This document shows, piece after piece, positions 32,362 through 40,866 of a stretch of 64,000 bases of DNA. A program made the position numbers and the translations under genes. The stretch's first letter is position 1, and the number at the start of each line of letters is the position of its first letter. The stretch is from contig QXWR01000004.1 of assembly GCA_009911065.1 (NCBI GenBank), positions 1-64,000 on the forward strand. Direction: 5' to 3'. A model generated the notes under the pieces. The model made no database searches. It was not told the DNA's origin and saw nothing but the letters and a program-made list of their open reading frames with translations. This DNA is from Clostridiaceae bacterium (GTDB taxonomy: Bacteria > Bacillota > Clostridia > Lachnospirales > Lachnospiraceae).

Positions 32362-32389
32362 GGCGGTTCTGAATGACAAAAGAACCGCC
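32362..32389 (+). terminator. Hairpin after first DUF6033-like gene
   Basis: GGCGGTTCT (32362-32370) pairs with AGAACCGCC (32381-32389). The surrounding ~65 bases (GGACTTATCATA...CCGTAA) recur after the next gene at 33113-33175, so the unit was duplicated. A GTG at 32324 opens a 25-codon ORF with a membrane-like helix (VLLWIAGLIIGAWAVL) across this block; the second copy of the block does not preserve it. Confidence 0.55.
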
Positions 32390-32421
32390 GTAAAATATTG
32401 ATAACAATGGAGGATTAAAAA

Positions 32422-33096
32422 ATGGCTATTAGCGGAATAGGACAGAATTATTATCAGAACAATGTGGAAACAAAGAGAAACACAAAAAATGTGAATGGTA
32501 CGGAAAAGTTCGCATTGAAGAAAACAGAAAGTACAAGGGAATTATCGGAAGCGGAAGAAATGGAGATTTTTAAGAAAGAGTTTTATGAAGATCTTTCCCA
32601 AATAACCAATCATAGAACCGTAAGTAATGCGGCTGTCAACATTTCAGAAGCAGCATTTAAGGCTATGAAAGATGACCCTCAATACAGAGAAAAAATTCTT
32701 TCGTTGATTCAAAGAGATTGGGGCGATTCTTATGGACCACGGAATTGTTCTGTTTTGATAACGGTTGGTGCGACTTTGAATGAGTATAGAGGGGATTCAT
32801 GGCCTGTGGGCTATGATTCTAAATTTGATGTACGCTCACAAAATAGTTTTTATAAAAGAACAAGTGAAAAGAAAGATAATCAGAAAGAGCTTCTGGAAGA
32901 ATACCTTGAAAAACGGGCGCAGGTAAAAAAACAGCAGCAGGAAATGTTGAATGAGAAGATTGCGGAGCAGGAACAGGAAAGAAGCCGACTTTTACAGTCA
33001 TGGAACAATGAAAGGCTGCTGTCGAAAGCGTCTATTGCTTATGAAGCAAATGTTTTGACGGAGATTGTAGCAGATAATGTTTCTCTGCTTGGCTGA
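32422..33096 (+). CDS. DUF6033-like protein, second copy
   Basis: 224 residues behind AATGGAGG. It starts MAISGIGQNYYQNNV and has a central NAAVNISEAAFKAMKDDPQYREKILSLI that aligns with the VTVNLSYDCLKKMANDPEFAKEI part of the preceding gene; both end in a charged coiled coil (EEYLEKRAQVKKQQQEML). The two are diverged paralogues followed by the same hairpin block. Function unknown; co-regulation through the upstream LytTR site is likely if transcription passes the first hairpin. Confidence 0.55.
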   Translation: MAISGIGQNYYQNNVETKRNTKNVNGTEKFALKKTESTRELSEAEEMEIFKKEFYEDLSQITNHRTVSNAAVNISEAAFKAMKDDPQYREKILSLIQRDWGDSYGPRNCSVLITVGATLNEYRGDSWPVGYDSKFDVRSQNSFYKRTSEKKDNQKELLEEYLEKRAQVKKQQQEMLNEKIAEQEQERSRLLQSWNNERLLSKASIAYEANVLTEIVADNVSLLG

Positions 33097-33112
33097 TAAG
33101 GGCATTTTGCCT

Positions 33113-33175
33113 GGACTTATCATAAGGGGGCAAAGGCGGTTCTGAATGACAGAAGAACCGCCGTAATAATACTGA
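33113..33175 (+). repeat. Second copy of the hairpin block
   Basis: GGACTTATCATA, then GGCGGTTCT (33135-33143) paired with AGAACCGCC (33154-33162) and CCGTAATAATACTGATAACA. It repeats the block after the previous paralogue with few changes. Confidence 0.65.
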
Positions 33176-33239
33176 TAACATTTTTCTATTCAACTTCTCT
33201 GTGATAGATTGCGGTGTGCTGATTGCTTGTGTAATCGGC

Positions 33240-33285
33240 AATACTGTGTGAAACGGATGCCCGGATACGCTTCACACAGTATTTT
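33240..33285. terminator. Terminator hairpin
   Basis: AATACTGTGTGAA (33240-33252) pairs perfectly with TTCACACAGTATT (33271-33283), followed by TT. It separates the DUF6033-like genes from the convergent genes. Confidence 0.65.
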
Positions 33286-33356
33286 CCAGTGTTTGTACAC
33301 ATAAGAGTGCTTTCATTCAGCTTCTGACTGAACACAAGATACTGGCTTCCTGTATT

Positions 33357-33576
33357 TTACCAGAAAGAATCCCCAAATTTGGCAATTCGTTCATGTTGGT
33401 AAACCTTCGTGTATTCTACAAATTCCGGGACCTTTTTACCGCTGCCGGTTTTTTCAGATTCTCTGTCCAGATAGTTTTTTCCTTCTTCGCCTCCGTCATT
33501 TGATATGTGGGTTGGCGATTCTGTACTTGTTCGGCGTAGGCTCCCTGGTAAGATTTTGTCCATCAACCACTATCAT
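33357..33576 (-). pseudogene. Frameshifted remnant ORF
   Basis: A frame from ATG 33576 (MIVVDGQNLTREP) stops at ATCAAATGA, while the next frame continues directly with NDGGEEGKNYLDRESEK to GDSFW at 33357. The two parts read as one ~73-residue protein with a single shift. It follows the 34105-33608 gene on the same strand. The family is not recognised. Confidence 0.4.
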
Positions 33577-33607
33577 AATATCGCTTCTTTTTTTAGAAAA
33601 GTTCTGT

Positions 33608-34105
33608 TTAGGTATATACATCGAAATGCCCACTGGATTCTTCGTCCAAAATACTGGTATCGAACGGTTTTCCATATGTCCAGCTTGGATCATGCTTTAA
33701 AATAATGGATTTAAGCCTTTCCGCTTCATCATTTACAACCTGCTCCAGCGTCCAGGTGGCGGGAAGTCGCTGCTTTCCGGGTAATGTTTTCGTGTAATTT
33801 TTAATCAGGTTTGCCCTGTCATTGATATGTTCAGGACTTCCGTCTGTCATTCCGTACCGTTTTACAAAATCTTCCCTGACCATGCTTCTAAGCTGATCCG
33901 CTACATCTTTATCAACGGGAATGATTTTCTGCCATTCAGACGGAGAGCGGTTTGTAATGTCCATCCATGGATCTTCATATGGATTGATATGTCCCGGCGG
34001 CGGGGCGGAACCGTTGGGCAGTAAGGAAGTATTTTTCCTTGCCTGGGCATTCCAATTTTCTACATATCGTTTTGCGATGGCTGTCGCTGTCATTGACACA
34101 TTCAT
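33608..34105 (-). CDS. Hypothetical protein of the LytTR-adjacent cluster
   Basis: 165 residues; a strong site AAAGGAGGGATATTGA precedes the ATG. The protein starts MNVSMTATAIAKRYVENWN, has a Pro/Gly-rich segment (SAPPPGHINPYEDPWM) and a helical end with PATWTLEQVVNDEAERL and SWTYGKPFDTSILDEE. It resembles, in style, the small unknown proteins that accompany DUF6033-like genes in Lachnospiraceae. No domain can be named. An upstream short ORF (34217-33975) overlaps it in another frame and contains its ribosome site. Confidence 0.55.
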   Translation of the reverse strand: MNVSMTATAIAKRYVENWNAQARKNTSLLPNGSAPPPGHINPYEDPWMDITNRSPSEWQKIIPVDKDVADQLRSMVREDFVKRYGMTDGSPEHINDRANLIKNYTKTLPGKQRLPATWTLEQVVNDEAERLKSIILKHDPSWTYGKPFDTSILDEESSGHFDVYT

Positions 34106-34304
34106 TCAATATCCCTCCTTTGTTGTTTCTTCCTTGTGGAAACGGTACGCGCCGCTGTGCGTCACTGTAGTCAATCTTCGTATTTAAGTAAGCTGCATTG
34201 TCAAAATTCACCTCCATATTTTATTTTTTAAGGAATGGGGGTTGGATGTAAAGGAGATTACAAGTGCTGGGACAACAAAGGCGATACCATAAGAAAATTC
34301 AAAA

Positions 34305-34874
34305 TCACGTTACATGGGAGTCAATAGTTTTGTCTGAATACTTATTAACCCTTACGGATGTGCCGGTCACAGAAACTCCCATCATGTTTCCAGAAAAGGT
34401 CATAAGTTCATAGGAAATTCCGATAATAGCATTTCCACCTAAATCGGTTGAATTTTTGACCATAATTTTCAAAACCGCTTGTTTTGCGGCTCGCAGTTTT
34501 TCCGAATACTCAGATGCTTCCGTACCAAAAAAATCTGAGATGGAAGCACCTACATCAGATAAATATCCGGTTCCCATTACTGTTTCACCTGTGACAATGC
34601 CCAAGTATTCAGTTATGCGAAATCCCTCGAAAGAGAACCCCGTTGTAAGCATATGGTTCTTGAATCTTTCAGAATATATGCGTTGTTCTTCCAGAGATTT
34701 TTGTGCAAGTTTTTGTTTGTGCTGCTGGATTGCAAGATCGGCCTCGGCCTTTATTTGGGCCTGTTCAATTTTAAAGGCTTCTTCTGATTCTGAAATAGAG
34801 CATCCACAAGAAAAACACATACCACATGGGAACATTTCACTTGTCAGTTCCCCACCGCATTTTATACATTTCAT
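34305..34874 (-). CDS. YbjQ-like domain protein with N-terminal zinc ribbon
   Basis: 189 residues. Residues 1-30 contain CIKCGG and CGMCFSCGCS, a zinc-ribbon-like Cys set. A charged helix (QHKQKLAQKSLEEQR) is followed by the YbjQ/DUF74 fold: MLTTGFSFEGFRITEYLGIVTGETVMGTGY, then KLRAAKQAVLKIMVKNSTDLGGNAIIGISYEL and MMGVSVTGTSVRV. YbjQ proteins form pentamers and were proposed to bind metals; no firm function is known. It stands alone on its strand. Confidence 0.78.
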   Translation of the reverse strand: MKCIKCGGELTSEMFPCGMCFSCGCSISESEEAFKIEQAQIKAEADLAIQQHKQKLAQKSLEEQRIYSERFKNHMLTTGFSFEGFRITEYLGIVTGETVMGTGYLSDVGASISDFFGTEASEYSEKLRAAKQAVLKIMVKNSTDLGGNAIIGISYELMTFSGNMMGVSVTGTSVRVNKYSDKTIDSHVT

Positions 34875-34878
34875 ATAG

Positions 34879-35376
34879 TTACCTTCCTATATATGAGTTC
34901 TGCAATACGTTTTCCAAACATAAATAACTTTCTTTGGTACAATTATACTCTACAAAATGAAGCAAAGCAATAACAAAAGCGATATGTTTCAGAAAGCAGC
35001 AAAAAGTTGTTGATAAAATGAAGCGCATATAGGCTCTGCTGATGTCCGTTGGCAGGTTGATTGTGGCGTTGTTTGTCTTTCTCGACAGAGATAGGAATAA
35101 CAAAGGAAAAAACATTCGGTCAACGTTCCACTACGCCTCCCTCATTCGGGCCAAATTTCCTACAAACGGTGACGCGCATCTGACGGAAAGCAATTTTCAG
35201 ACACGCTCTATCAAACGGAGTAGGCGTCTTTCGCTGAGAGGTAGGCTTTGAGGAATATTACAATAATAAAACAAAAAATTCTCTGTCAGACGCAATATCA
35301 AAGGAAAATAGCGGAATATTATTTGAAATGATCCCAATTAATACATCATAACCTTGAAGTGGGAAAACATATAAAA
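34879..35376. other. Gap without supported gene
   Basis: About 500 bases. An ORF at 35042-35251 (+) is arginine-rich, has no ribosome site and resembles no family; the region may hold remnants of a transposon or a recombined gene end. Nothing else can be supported. Confidence 0.3.
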
Positions 35377-36681
35377 TCAACATTCTAATTTGAGATATAA
35401 TACAATGCCAACGAAGGCAACAAAACATTCCGTAATTAGAAGAGACAGCCATACCCCCGTCATTTTTAATAAAAAAGAAAGGAAAAACACCATAGGGATT
35501 ATAACGAAAAAACCTCTTGACAGTGAAACAATTTGTGCAGGAAGGGCTTTTTCTATTGATGTAAAATATGAGGATATGATTATATTAAATCCCACAAATG
35601 GAATAGCAGTAAAATACAATTTTAACCCAATTTCTGCGATCTGTTGCAACTGTATATCTTGTTCACGGTTAAATATGCTGACGATTGGATTGGAAAATAA
35701 TAAAAAAATCAAATAAATGCCACATGATAGAATCAACATTGTTTTTAAGGCATATTTCAAGATTTGTTTTTGACTATCACGCTCACCATATCCATATGTT
35801 CTGCTTAAAATTGGCTGTGTTCCCTGGGCTATTCCTGTATAAATTGAAATAACCACAAGTGATAAATTTGCAACCACACCATAAGCAGCTACACCGATAT
35901 TTCCTTGCAGGTGTAGAATAATAGCATTAAAAGCTATTATTACAATTCCAGAAGCTATTTCTGTGATGAAAGACGGAATACCTAAAGAAATGATATTTCC
36001 GATCAATCGAAAGGACAGATTTATTCGTACGAAATGAAACTGATTTTGCTTTCCAAGCCAATGCCTAGATAAAACAATTAAACTGATAATGGGTGATAAA
36101 CCTGTTGCGAATACGGCACCAAATATTCCCATATTAAGGGGAAAAATAAATATGTAATCTAAAATTATGTTTGAGAAACTTCCCGTCAGCATACCAATCA
36201 TAGATAATTTAGGATTTCCGTCATTTCTGACAAAGCAGATCATTGTGTCATTCGTCATAAATACCGGAGCAAAAAGTAAAATAACCTGTAAATATGTTTT
36301 TGTCATAGGAAAAACGTCTTTTTCAGCTCCTAAAAGTTTTGTCAGTTCGTCAGAAAAGAACATGCCTGTCAACATGAAAATAACAGCCAATATGGACATG
36401 ATATATATTGTGTTAGAAAAAGATTTATCCGCATTTTTATATTCTTTTAGCCCTCGGTAAATGGAATATTTTGTTGCACCTCCCATTCCGAACATCAGAC
36501 CGCTTCCATGAATAAAGCTATAAATAGGAATGGCTAAGTTAAGCGCAGTCAGGCCATTTGCACCCAAACCATTTGAAATAAAAAAGGTATCAGCAAGTAT
36601 GTAACACGATAAGCCAATCATGCCACATATATTCAGTATTACATATTGAAAAAATTCTCTTAAAAGTGCTTCTCTTTTCAT
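35377..36681 (-). CDS. MATE-family multidrug exporter
   Basis: About 434 residues; AAGGAG followed by ATGTCTATG favours the ATG at 36681. It is a 12-helix protein of the MATE group: GLSCYILADTFFISNGLGANGLTALNLAIPIYSF (first repeat), FMTNDTMICFVRNDGNPKLSMIGMLTG, and GIAQGTQPILSRTYGYGE (second repeat), as in MepA/DinF-like exporters. It would expel cationic compounds using Na+ or H+. The leader carries a strong terminator hairpin between promoter and ribosome site, so expression is probably controlled by attenuation. Confidence 0.9.
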   Translation of the reverse strand: MKREALLREFFQYVILNICGMIGLSCYILADTFFISNGLGANGLTALNLAIPIYSFIHGSGLMFGMGGATKYSIYRGLKEYKNADKSFSNTIYIMSILAVIFMLTGMFFSDELTKLLGAEKDVFPMTKTYLQVILLFAPVFMTNDTMICFVRNDGNPKLSMIGMLTGSFSNIILDYIFIFPLNMGIFGAVFATGLSPIISLIVLSRHWLGKQNQFHFVRINLSFRLIGNIISLGIPSFITEIASGIVIIAFNAIILHLQGNIGVAAYGVVANLSLVVISIYTGIAQGTQPILSRTYGYGERDSQKQILKYALKTMLILSCGIYLIFLLFSNPIVSIFNREQDIQLQQIAEIGLKLYFTAIPFVGFNIIISSYFTSIEKALPAQIVSLSRGFFVIIPMVFFLSFLLKMTGVWLSLLITECFVAFVGIVLYLKLEC

Positions 36682-36706
36682 AGACATCTCCTTAAAAAAC
36701 AAAAAG

Positions 36707-36753
36707 CGTCAGAACTTTCTATCTTCTATGACCTAACGATAGAAAGTCTGACG
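36707..36753 (-). promoter_or_regulatory. Attenuator in the leader of the MATE gene
   Basis: On the minus strand CGTCAGACTTTCTATC pairs with GATAGAAAGTTCTGACG (one bulge), followed by CTTTTTGTTTTTT and directly by AAGGAG and the ATG. A further stem CTCTTT/AAAGAG lies upstream. A terminator inside the leader implies ligand-, drug- or ribosome-dependent read-through. No known riboswitch class is recognised. Confidence 0.7.
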
Positions 36754-36906
36754 TAAAATCTCTTTACCCGGTGGCAAAAGAGCAACGTTGTTTCTAATAT
36801 AGTACTATATATTAAAACAGCCTAAAAAGCAATACTTAAAATAGAATGGCTTTATTCATTTGATGAGTTCTAGCTTTTGGACGGATCTTCACGGTGCCTG
36901 CTTTTT

Positions 36907-37318
36907 TTACATGGCAAGTCCGCATTCAAATGCAAGAACCATATACTTTTCTGCATTGGTCAGACCATAAGATATTAAGTCTCTGATTTCCCATGTTTCA
37001 GAACTGAGGTTATCCGCTCCATATAAAAATTGAATAAAAGGAATGTGTCTGTATTTTGAAACAGCCAACATAGAAGCACATTCCATTTCTACGGTAAGAC
37101 AACCCTCTTGTCGGCGTTCCCCAATGGCGGAGAGTGTTTCCCTATAAATGGCATCGGAAGTCCATGTTTTGCCTTTTATATAGGAATAGCCACAATTTGT
37201 TAATACAGTTTCTAATATTTGTATGGAATGTGCGTCTGCTTCGATTTCCGGTGAGGGTGCTATATAATGATAGCTTGTACCTTCATCACGGTATTTGAAT
37301 AGCGTTTTTTGAGGTATT
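36907..37318 (-). pseudogene. C-terminal part of a split nucleoside phosphorylase
   Basis: The frame reads KYRDEGTSYHYIAPSPEIEA, KGKTWTSDAIYRE, RRQEGCLTVEMECASMLAVS and ends ECGLAM at 36907. These are the phosphate/ribose- and base-site segments of PNP/uridine phosphorylase. It has no start and a stop (TAG) just upstream of the homology. The missing N-terminal part lies 4.7 kb away at 42006-42331 in the same orientation, so an insertion split the gene. Confidence 0.8.
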
Positions 37319-37566
37319 TTCTATGCTTTTTATTGTGGAAAACAGCGTAAAGTCGTTGTTTTGTGTGACGTATTTCTATTTGCATGATTTCTTGGCACCG
37401 TTTTGGTACCAAAATACTTTTCTTCTTATCCACCCTTATTACATGGTGATAGCACCATGTCTAAAACACCATCAAGGAAAAGCCAAGAAAGTAATTATCT
37501 ACTATTCGCTTGCTTATCCAAACAAACGCACTTATCACTTCATGAAGTTCAATTACAAAATATAAT

Positions 37567-38943
37567 CTATTTTACTTTTCTCCAAGCAGATGCCGGACCA
37601 AATTTTCCGGGAACACGTTCTAACAAACCTGCCTTTTTCAACCTTTTAAATACGTTTTTCATCATATTCTCTGATTTTATACCTGTTAAATTTCTCCCTT
37701 CTTTATTCTTAATCTCTTCATGTGTTTCTAAATAATCCATAACCATTTCTTCTGGGGAAGCCAACTTCTCATGTTTGATAACTACCAAAACAGAACTCTC
37801 ATTTTCTATTATATAAGGCTCCTTTAATCGTAAACGTTTCATAGCTTTAAAAGCTGTATTTAACCCCTCACCAACATCTTTATTGGGTGCTTCTGGAAAC
37901 TTATTGATAATACGTACTAATTTAGGATTTCGAGCTGATTGTGCATCAAGTATATTTTTTACTGTAACAGAACCCGGCAATTTCCCTGGACTCTCAATCT
38001 CTACTCTATTATCATAAATTCTTATTTGTATATCTGTTGCAATACTATAATCTCTATGTAATACCGCATTTGTTATAATTTCATGCAATGTTTCCTCTGG
38101 ATATTCAACATTCTCAAATTTCTTATCCAATTTACGTATTGATTCTATTATTTCTTTTGATTTAGCTATTGCTGCATATATTTGATTATAGGCACTACCC
38201 TCAACTGTTAGTGGAGTTCCATCAAGATAATCTCTATCAGCTTGTTCAGAAGTTTTATATCTATATATTTTAATCGCAGATCTTTTGGGTAATACAATTT
38301 GCGGTTCATCCATAAACAATAAACTTCCTGCAACAGTCAAATGTCCTTCTTTATATAACCTCTGTTTCTGCAACCACTTTTCTTTATCAATATTTGGAAC
38401 AACATTGTCTGAAAATAATTGAAATGCTTCTGAATCCTCTACATCATCAATGCTTGATTCTCTAACTAATTCATTTTCAAATTGTATTATACCCTTATCC
38501 AGTTTTAATCTATCCAATTTTTCTTGCGTATCCATCGGCAGTTTTTGAGCATTTTTTCTAACATAAGCTATTTTATTTGTTGCATAAATAATATCATTTG
38601 TTTTTAATATTGTAATTTGCATTACATAAGTTTTAAGCACAGGGTGTTGCAAATAACATACTGAATAGTAATTTGACAAAGGAGCTAAACTTTCCAACAT
38701 TTGTATAACGGAATTGGCTTCCTCTACATTAGTAAATCCATTCCATTGTCTACACCCTGTTCTTGTATCTTCATCTATACCAACATAAATATCACCGCCG
38801 CTTGCATTAGCAAATGCAGAAATACTCTCTGATAGTTTTGCCGGTTTTATCTTTTTTGATTTTATATCATTGAAATAATTCTCCTGTACGTTAACTAATT
38901 CTGGCAATTTCTTTTCACTTACTATAGTTTCTTCATATTGCAT
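37567..38943 (-). CDS. AlbA_2/Schlafen-type protein with ATPase-like domain
   Basis: 458 residues. Residues 1-130 are an AlbA_2 (divergent AAA-4/Schlafen) domain: SISAFANASGGDIYVGIDED and YVRKNAQKLPMDTQE. The middle has a GHKL-like ATPase segment, EETLHEIITNAVLHRDYSIATDIQIRIYDNRVEIESPG (N box and following strand) and DVGEGLNTAFKAM. A C-terminal winged helix closes it. Such proteins act as regulators or in defence; no function can be fixed. It lies inside the DNA that splits the phosphorylase gene, with an XRE gene directly upstream on the same strand. Confidence 0.8.
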   Translation of the reverse strand: MQYEETIVSEKKLPELVNVQENYFNDIKSKKIKPAKLSESISAFANASGGDIYVGIDEDTRTGCRQWNGFTNVEEANSVIQMLESLAPLSNYYSVCYLQHPVLKTYVMQITILKTNDIIYATNKIAYVRKNAQKLPMDTQEKLDRLKLDKGIIQFENELVRESSIDDVEDSEAFQLFSDNVVPNIDKEKWLQKQRLYKEGHLTVAGSLLFMDEPQIVLPKRSAIKIYRYKTSEQADRDYLDGTPLTVEGSAYNQIYAAIAKSKEIIESIRKLDKKFENVEYPEETLHEIITNAVLHRDYSIATDIQIRIYDNRVEIESPGKLPGSVTVKNILDAQSARNPKLVRIINKFPEAPNKDVGEGLNTAFKAMKRLRLKEPYIIENESSVLVVIKHEKLASPEEMVMDYLETHEEIKNKEGRNLTGIKSENMMKNVFKRLKKAGLLERVPGKFGPASAWRKVK

Positions 38944-39025
38944 AACATTTTTACCCCATTTCCTTTATAATTTGCATGTTATTAACATCATCTTTTACAA
39001 CATTCAAAATGAAAAATTGCAATTA

Positions 39026-39238
39026 CTAAATCACTTTCCCCGTATCCCTCAAAGTAAACGTAGCGTCAAAATCGCAGTCCAGCAACTCCGCTATCTTTCT
39101 CAATTCCTTTTCTGAAAAGTTATCATCTCTCAATTTATTGCTCAAATTATTTCCACTATATCCAAGCATTTGTGCCAAGTCCTTAATCTTCATGTTTCTT
39201 TCAATCAGAAGAATACGGATTTTAGAAGCCATAGCCAT
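39026..39238 (-). CDS. Small XRE/Cro-type HTH protein
   Basis: 70 residues, nearly only the HTH: KIRILLIERNMKIKDLAQMLGYSGNNLSNKLRDDNFSEKELRKIAELLDCDFD. It sits 83 bases upstream of the AlbA_2 gene on the same strand and is divergent from the small genes at 39465 and 39804, so it probably controls the island's divergent promoter. Confidence 0.75.
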   Translation of the reverse strand: MAMASKIRILLIERNMKIKDLAQMLGYSGNNLSNKLRDDNFSEKELRKIAELLDCDFDATFTLRDTGKVI

Positions 39239-39464
39239 ACAATCACCTCGTTATGCTTTTTCAAAGATTATACATGAATAAATGTGAAAAATCAAAGTGT
39301 CATGTGTTTTTGAACTTATTTGTTATCTTGTGCTATTGACTTTTCACATTTTTATATGCATAATCTCATTTATAAGTGTGATACTTTAATTATATTTGTG
39401 ATTTAAGTGAGGTGATGCCCGATTATTAAATTTCTATAAACTGCAACTATATTATGCAAAGGCG

Positions 39465-39788
39465 GTGATACTCAATTTTAGAAATCGAAAAAATCTTTCC
39501 CACTACATAAGACGGGAATATGAAAAATTGGAATTACAAGACAAGCAACGGAGCTTTATTGAAATTTTCCGCTTTCTTATGATGTCAAATGACACAGACT
39601 TTCAGAATTTTTATTCTAAGAGAAACCTAAATGACCGGGAATTTTATTCTATTGTGGATTCCCTCTATCAGCTAAATAATCTTTGCATGTTAGCAGAATT
39701 TGTTTCATATAACAAACCGCTGCTCTTATATAAATTACAAAAGATAGGGAACTGGCATGGTCATATTGATTTTACTGAACCTTGCTGA
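39465..39788 (+). CDS. Hypothetical protein
   Basis: 107 residues, start uncertain (an AAAGGCGG site lies upstream). The protein is helical and basic (RNRKNLSHYIRREYEKLELQDKQ), with IEIFRFLMMSNDTDFQNFYSKRNLNDREFYSIVDSLYQLNNL. It lies 16 bases before the SymE-like gene, so the two are probably co-transcribed. It may be a toxin partner or a host-specific regulator, but there is no sequence evidence for either. Confidence 0.45.
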   Translation: MILNFRNRKNLSHYIRREYEKLELQDKQRSFIEIFRFLMMSNDTDFQNFYSKRNLNDREFYSIVDSLYQLNNLCMLAEFVSYNKPLLLYKLQKIGNWHGHIDFTEPC

Positions 39789-39803
39789 TTAGGGCATGAT
39801 ACC

Positions 39804-40049
39804 ATGCTTGCCAGAATATTTACTATCCTGCAACACTTCAATTTGAGTACAAATTTCTCATACGAAACGCACCCTATTCCTACCCGAAATTTGAAAGCAC
39901 AAGAGGCTTCTGGCTATCAGACCTCTATACCTAAAATTTCATTACAGGGAAAGTGGGTAGAAGATTTTGGCTTTCCTATCGGCTCTCATATCTACGTTGA
40001 ATGTTTTCAAAACAAACTCGTTATTTTTAACACCGAAAAGCTTAAGTAA
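39804..40049 (+). CDS. SymE-like protein
   Basis: 81 residues. The last 50 residues fit SymE_toxin: YQTSIPKISLQGKWVEDFGFPIGSHIYVECFQNKLVI, the AbrB-like barrel with the conserved L-x-GKWLxxxGF-like run. SymE is a toxin derived from an AbrB-type fold that is controlled by an antisense RNA in E. coli; antisense transcription here is not visible. The N-terminal 30 residues are not conserved and the real start could be a later codon. Confidence 0.7.
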   Translation: MLARIFTILQHFNLSTNFSYETHPIPTRNLKAQEASGYQTSIPKISLQGKWVEDFGFPIGSHIYVECFQNKLVIFNTEKLK

Positions 40050-40113
40050 CTGGCTCGAAACACGAATAATGACAAATTTCAATATCGGCTGTAGGTTCAA
40101 CGTAAAAACTGCC

Positions 40114-40144
40114 GGGGAATGACTTTCTATCACTGTCATTCTCC
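40114..40144. terminator. Terminator after the SymE-like gene
   Basis: GGGGAATGAC (40114-40123) pairs with GTCATTCTCC (40135-40144), one G-U pair. It lies between convergent SymE-like and RepA-fragment genes. Confidence 0.6.
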
Positions 40145-40149
40145 AGCAA

Positions 40150-40385
40150 TCTTTTATCTCTCCAGCGCCCTCTCTATCTGCTGTTTCCTCACAGGGAAGT
40201 GCTTCGCCTTTTGTGAGAAGTGCCGCAAGGTGTAAAATAAGAGTGGTCTTTCCCTCTCTCGGATCGCCTTGCACAATAGTCAGCTTTCCAAAAGGAATGT
40301 AAGAATACCACAGCCAATTTACTTCTCTTACTTCTACATCTTCCATGTTGATTAAACGATAATTTTTTTCTCTTTTTTCTTCCAT
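40150..40385 (-). pseudogene. Truncated RepA-like AAA ATPase
   Basis: The N-terminal 75 residues read like plasmid RepA/AAA_25 proteins: DVEVREVNWLWYSYIPFGKL, Walker A VQGDPREGKTTLILHL and AALLTKGEALP. Homology ends after EETADREG, before Walker B, and the frame then runs into sequence antisense to the SymE-like gene. The fragment shows that a plasmid-like or integrated element was rearranged here. Confidence 0.65.
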
Positions 40386-40594
40386 TTGCGTCCTCTACTG
40401 AAATAATTTGATTGAGTTTCAGCAGAGCCTTTGTTATACTATATTTGTGAGATATAAATACAATAGGCTCTGCCTTTGTAGTGAAATGTCCTTGTCAATC
40501 GACAGGGGCGTTTTCATTTCTTACAGCGTTTAACATATCTGCCACTTTCTTTTGTTGATTTTTTTCTATTCTGATAGATTTAGACCGTAAGGGA

Positions 40595-40813
40595 TTGCAA
40601 ATAAAAGGAAACACTACCTATTCACAAGAAGATAATCAACTAACTGCGCATTTGACATTAGATATACCCAATGCACAGATTGCAACCTTTATTCCCGACT
40701 GGAACAAAGTAAATCAAGCATTAATTTCCGGTAAAATGGACAAAGAAGAATATGATATGTGGCTAGAAGATACTTTGAAATTATTTAATGTGCCAATTGA
40801 CGAATACATCTAA
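40595..40813 (+). CDS. Hypothetical protein, probably 5' truncated
   Basis: 72 residues from a TTG without ribosome site; the frame is open further upstream (ILIDLDRKG), which suggests that the true beginning is lost. The readable part is acidic: TYSQEDNQLTAHLTLDIPNAQIATFIPDW and a helical end. It is followed 53 bases later by the PemK-type gene and may be a remnant antitoxin or unrelated. Not recognised. Confidence 0.4.
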   Translation: MQIKGNTTYSQEDNQLTAHLTLDIPNAQIATFIPDWNKVNQALISGKMDKEEYDMWLEDTLKLFNVPIDEYI

Positions 40814-40866
40814 TTGATATATACTCAATCTAATATTCTTTTGCTAAAAATACAAAGAAGATTTAC

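Noticed and set aside
33975-34217. 80-residue minus-strand ORF overlapping the 34105-33608 gene
   Set aside because: It shares DNA with a gene that has a far better ribosome site; only its first 45 codons lie outside, and no family is recognised.
35042-35251. 69-residue arginine-rich ORF
   Set aside because: No ribosome site, no family resemblance; it lies in a gap with remnant-like sequence.
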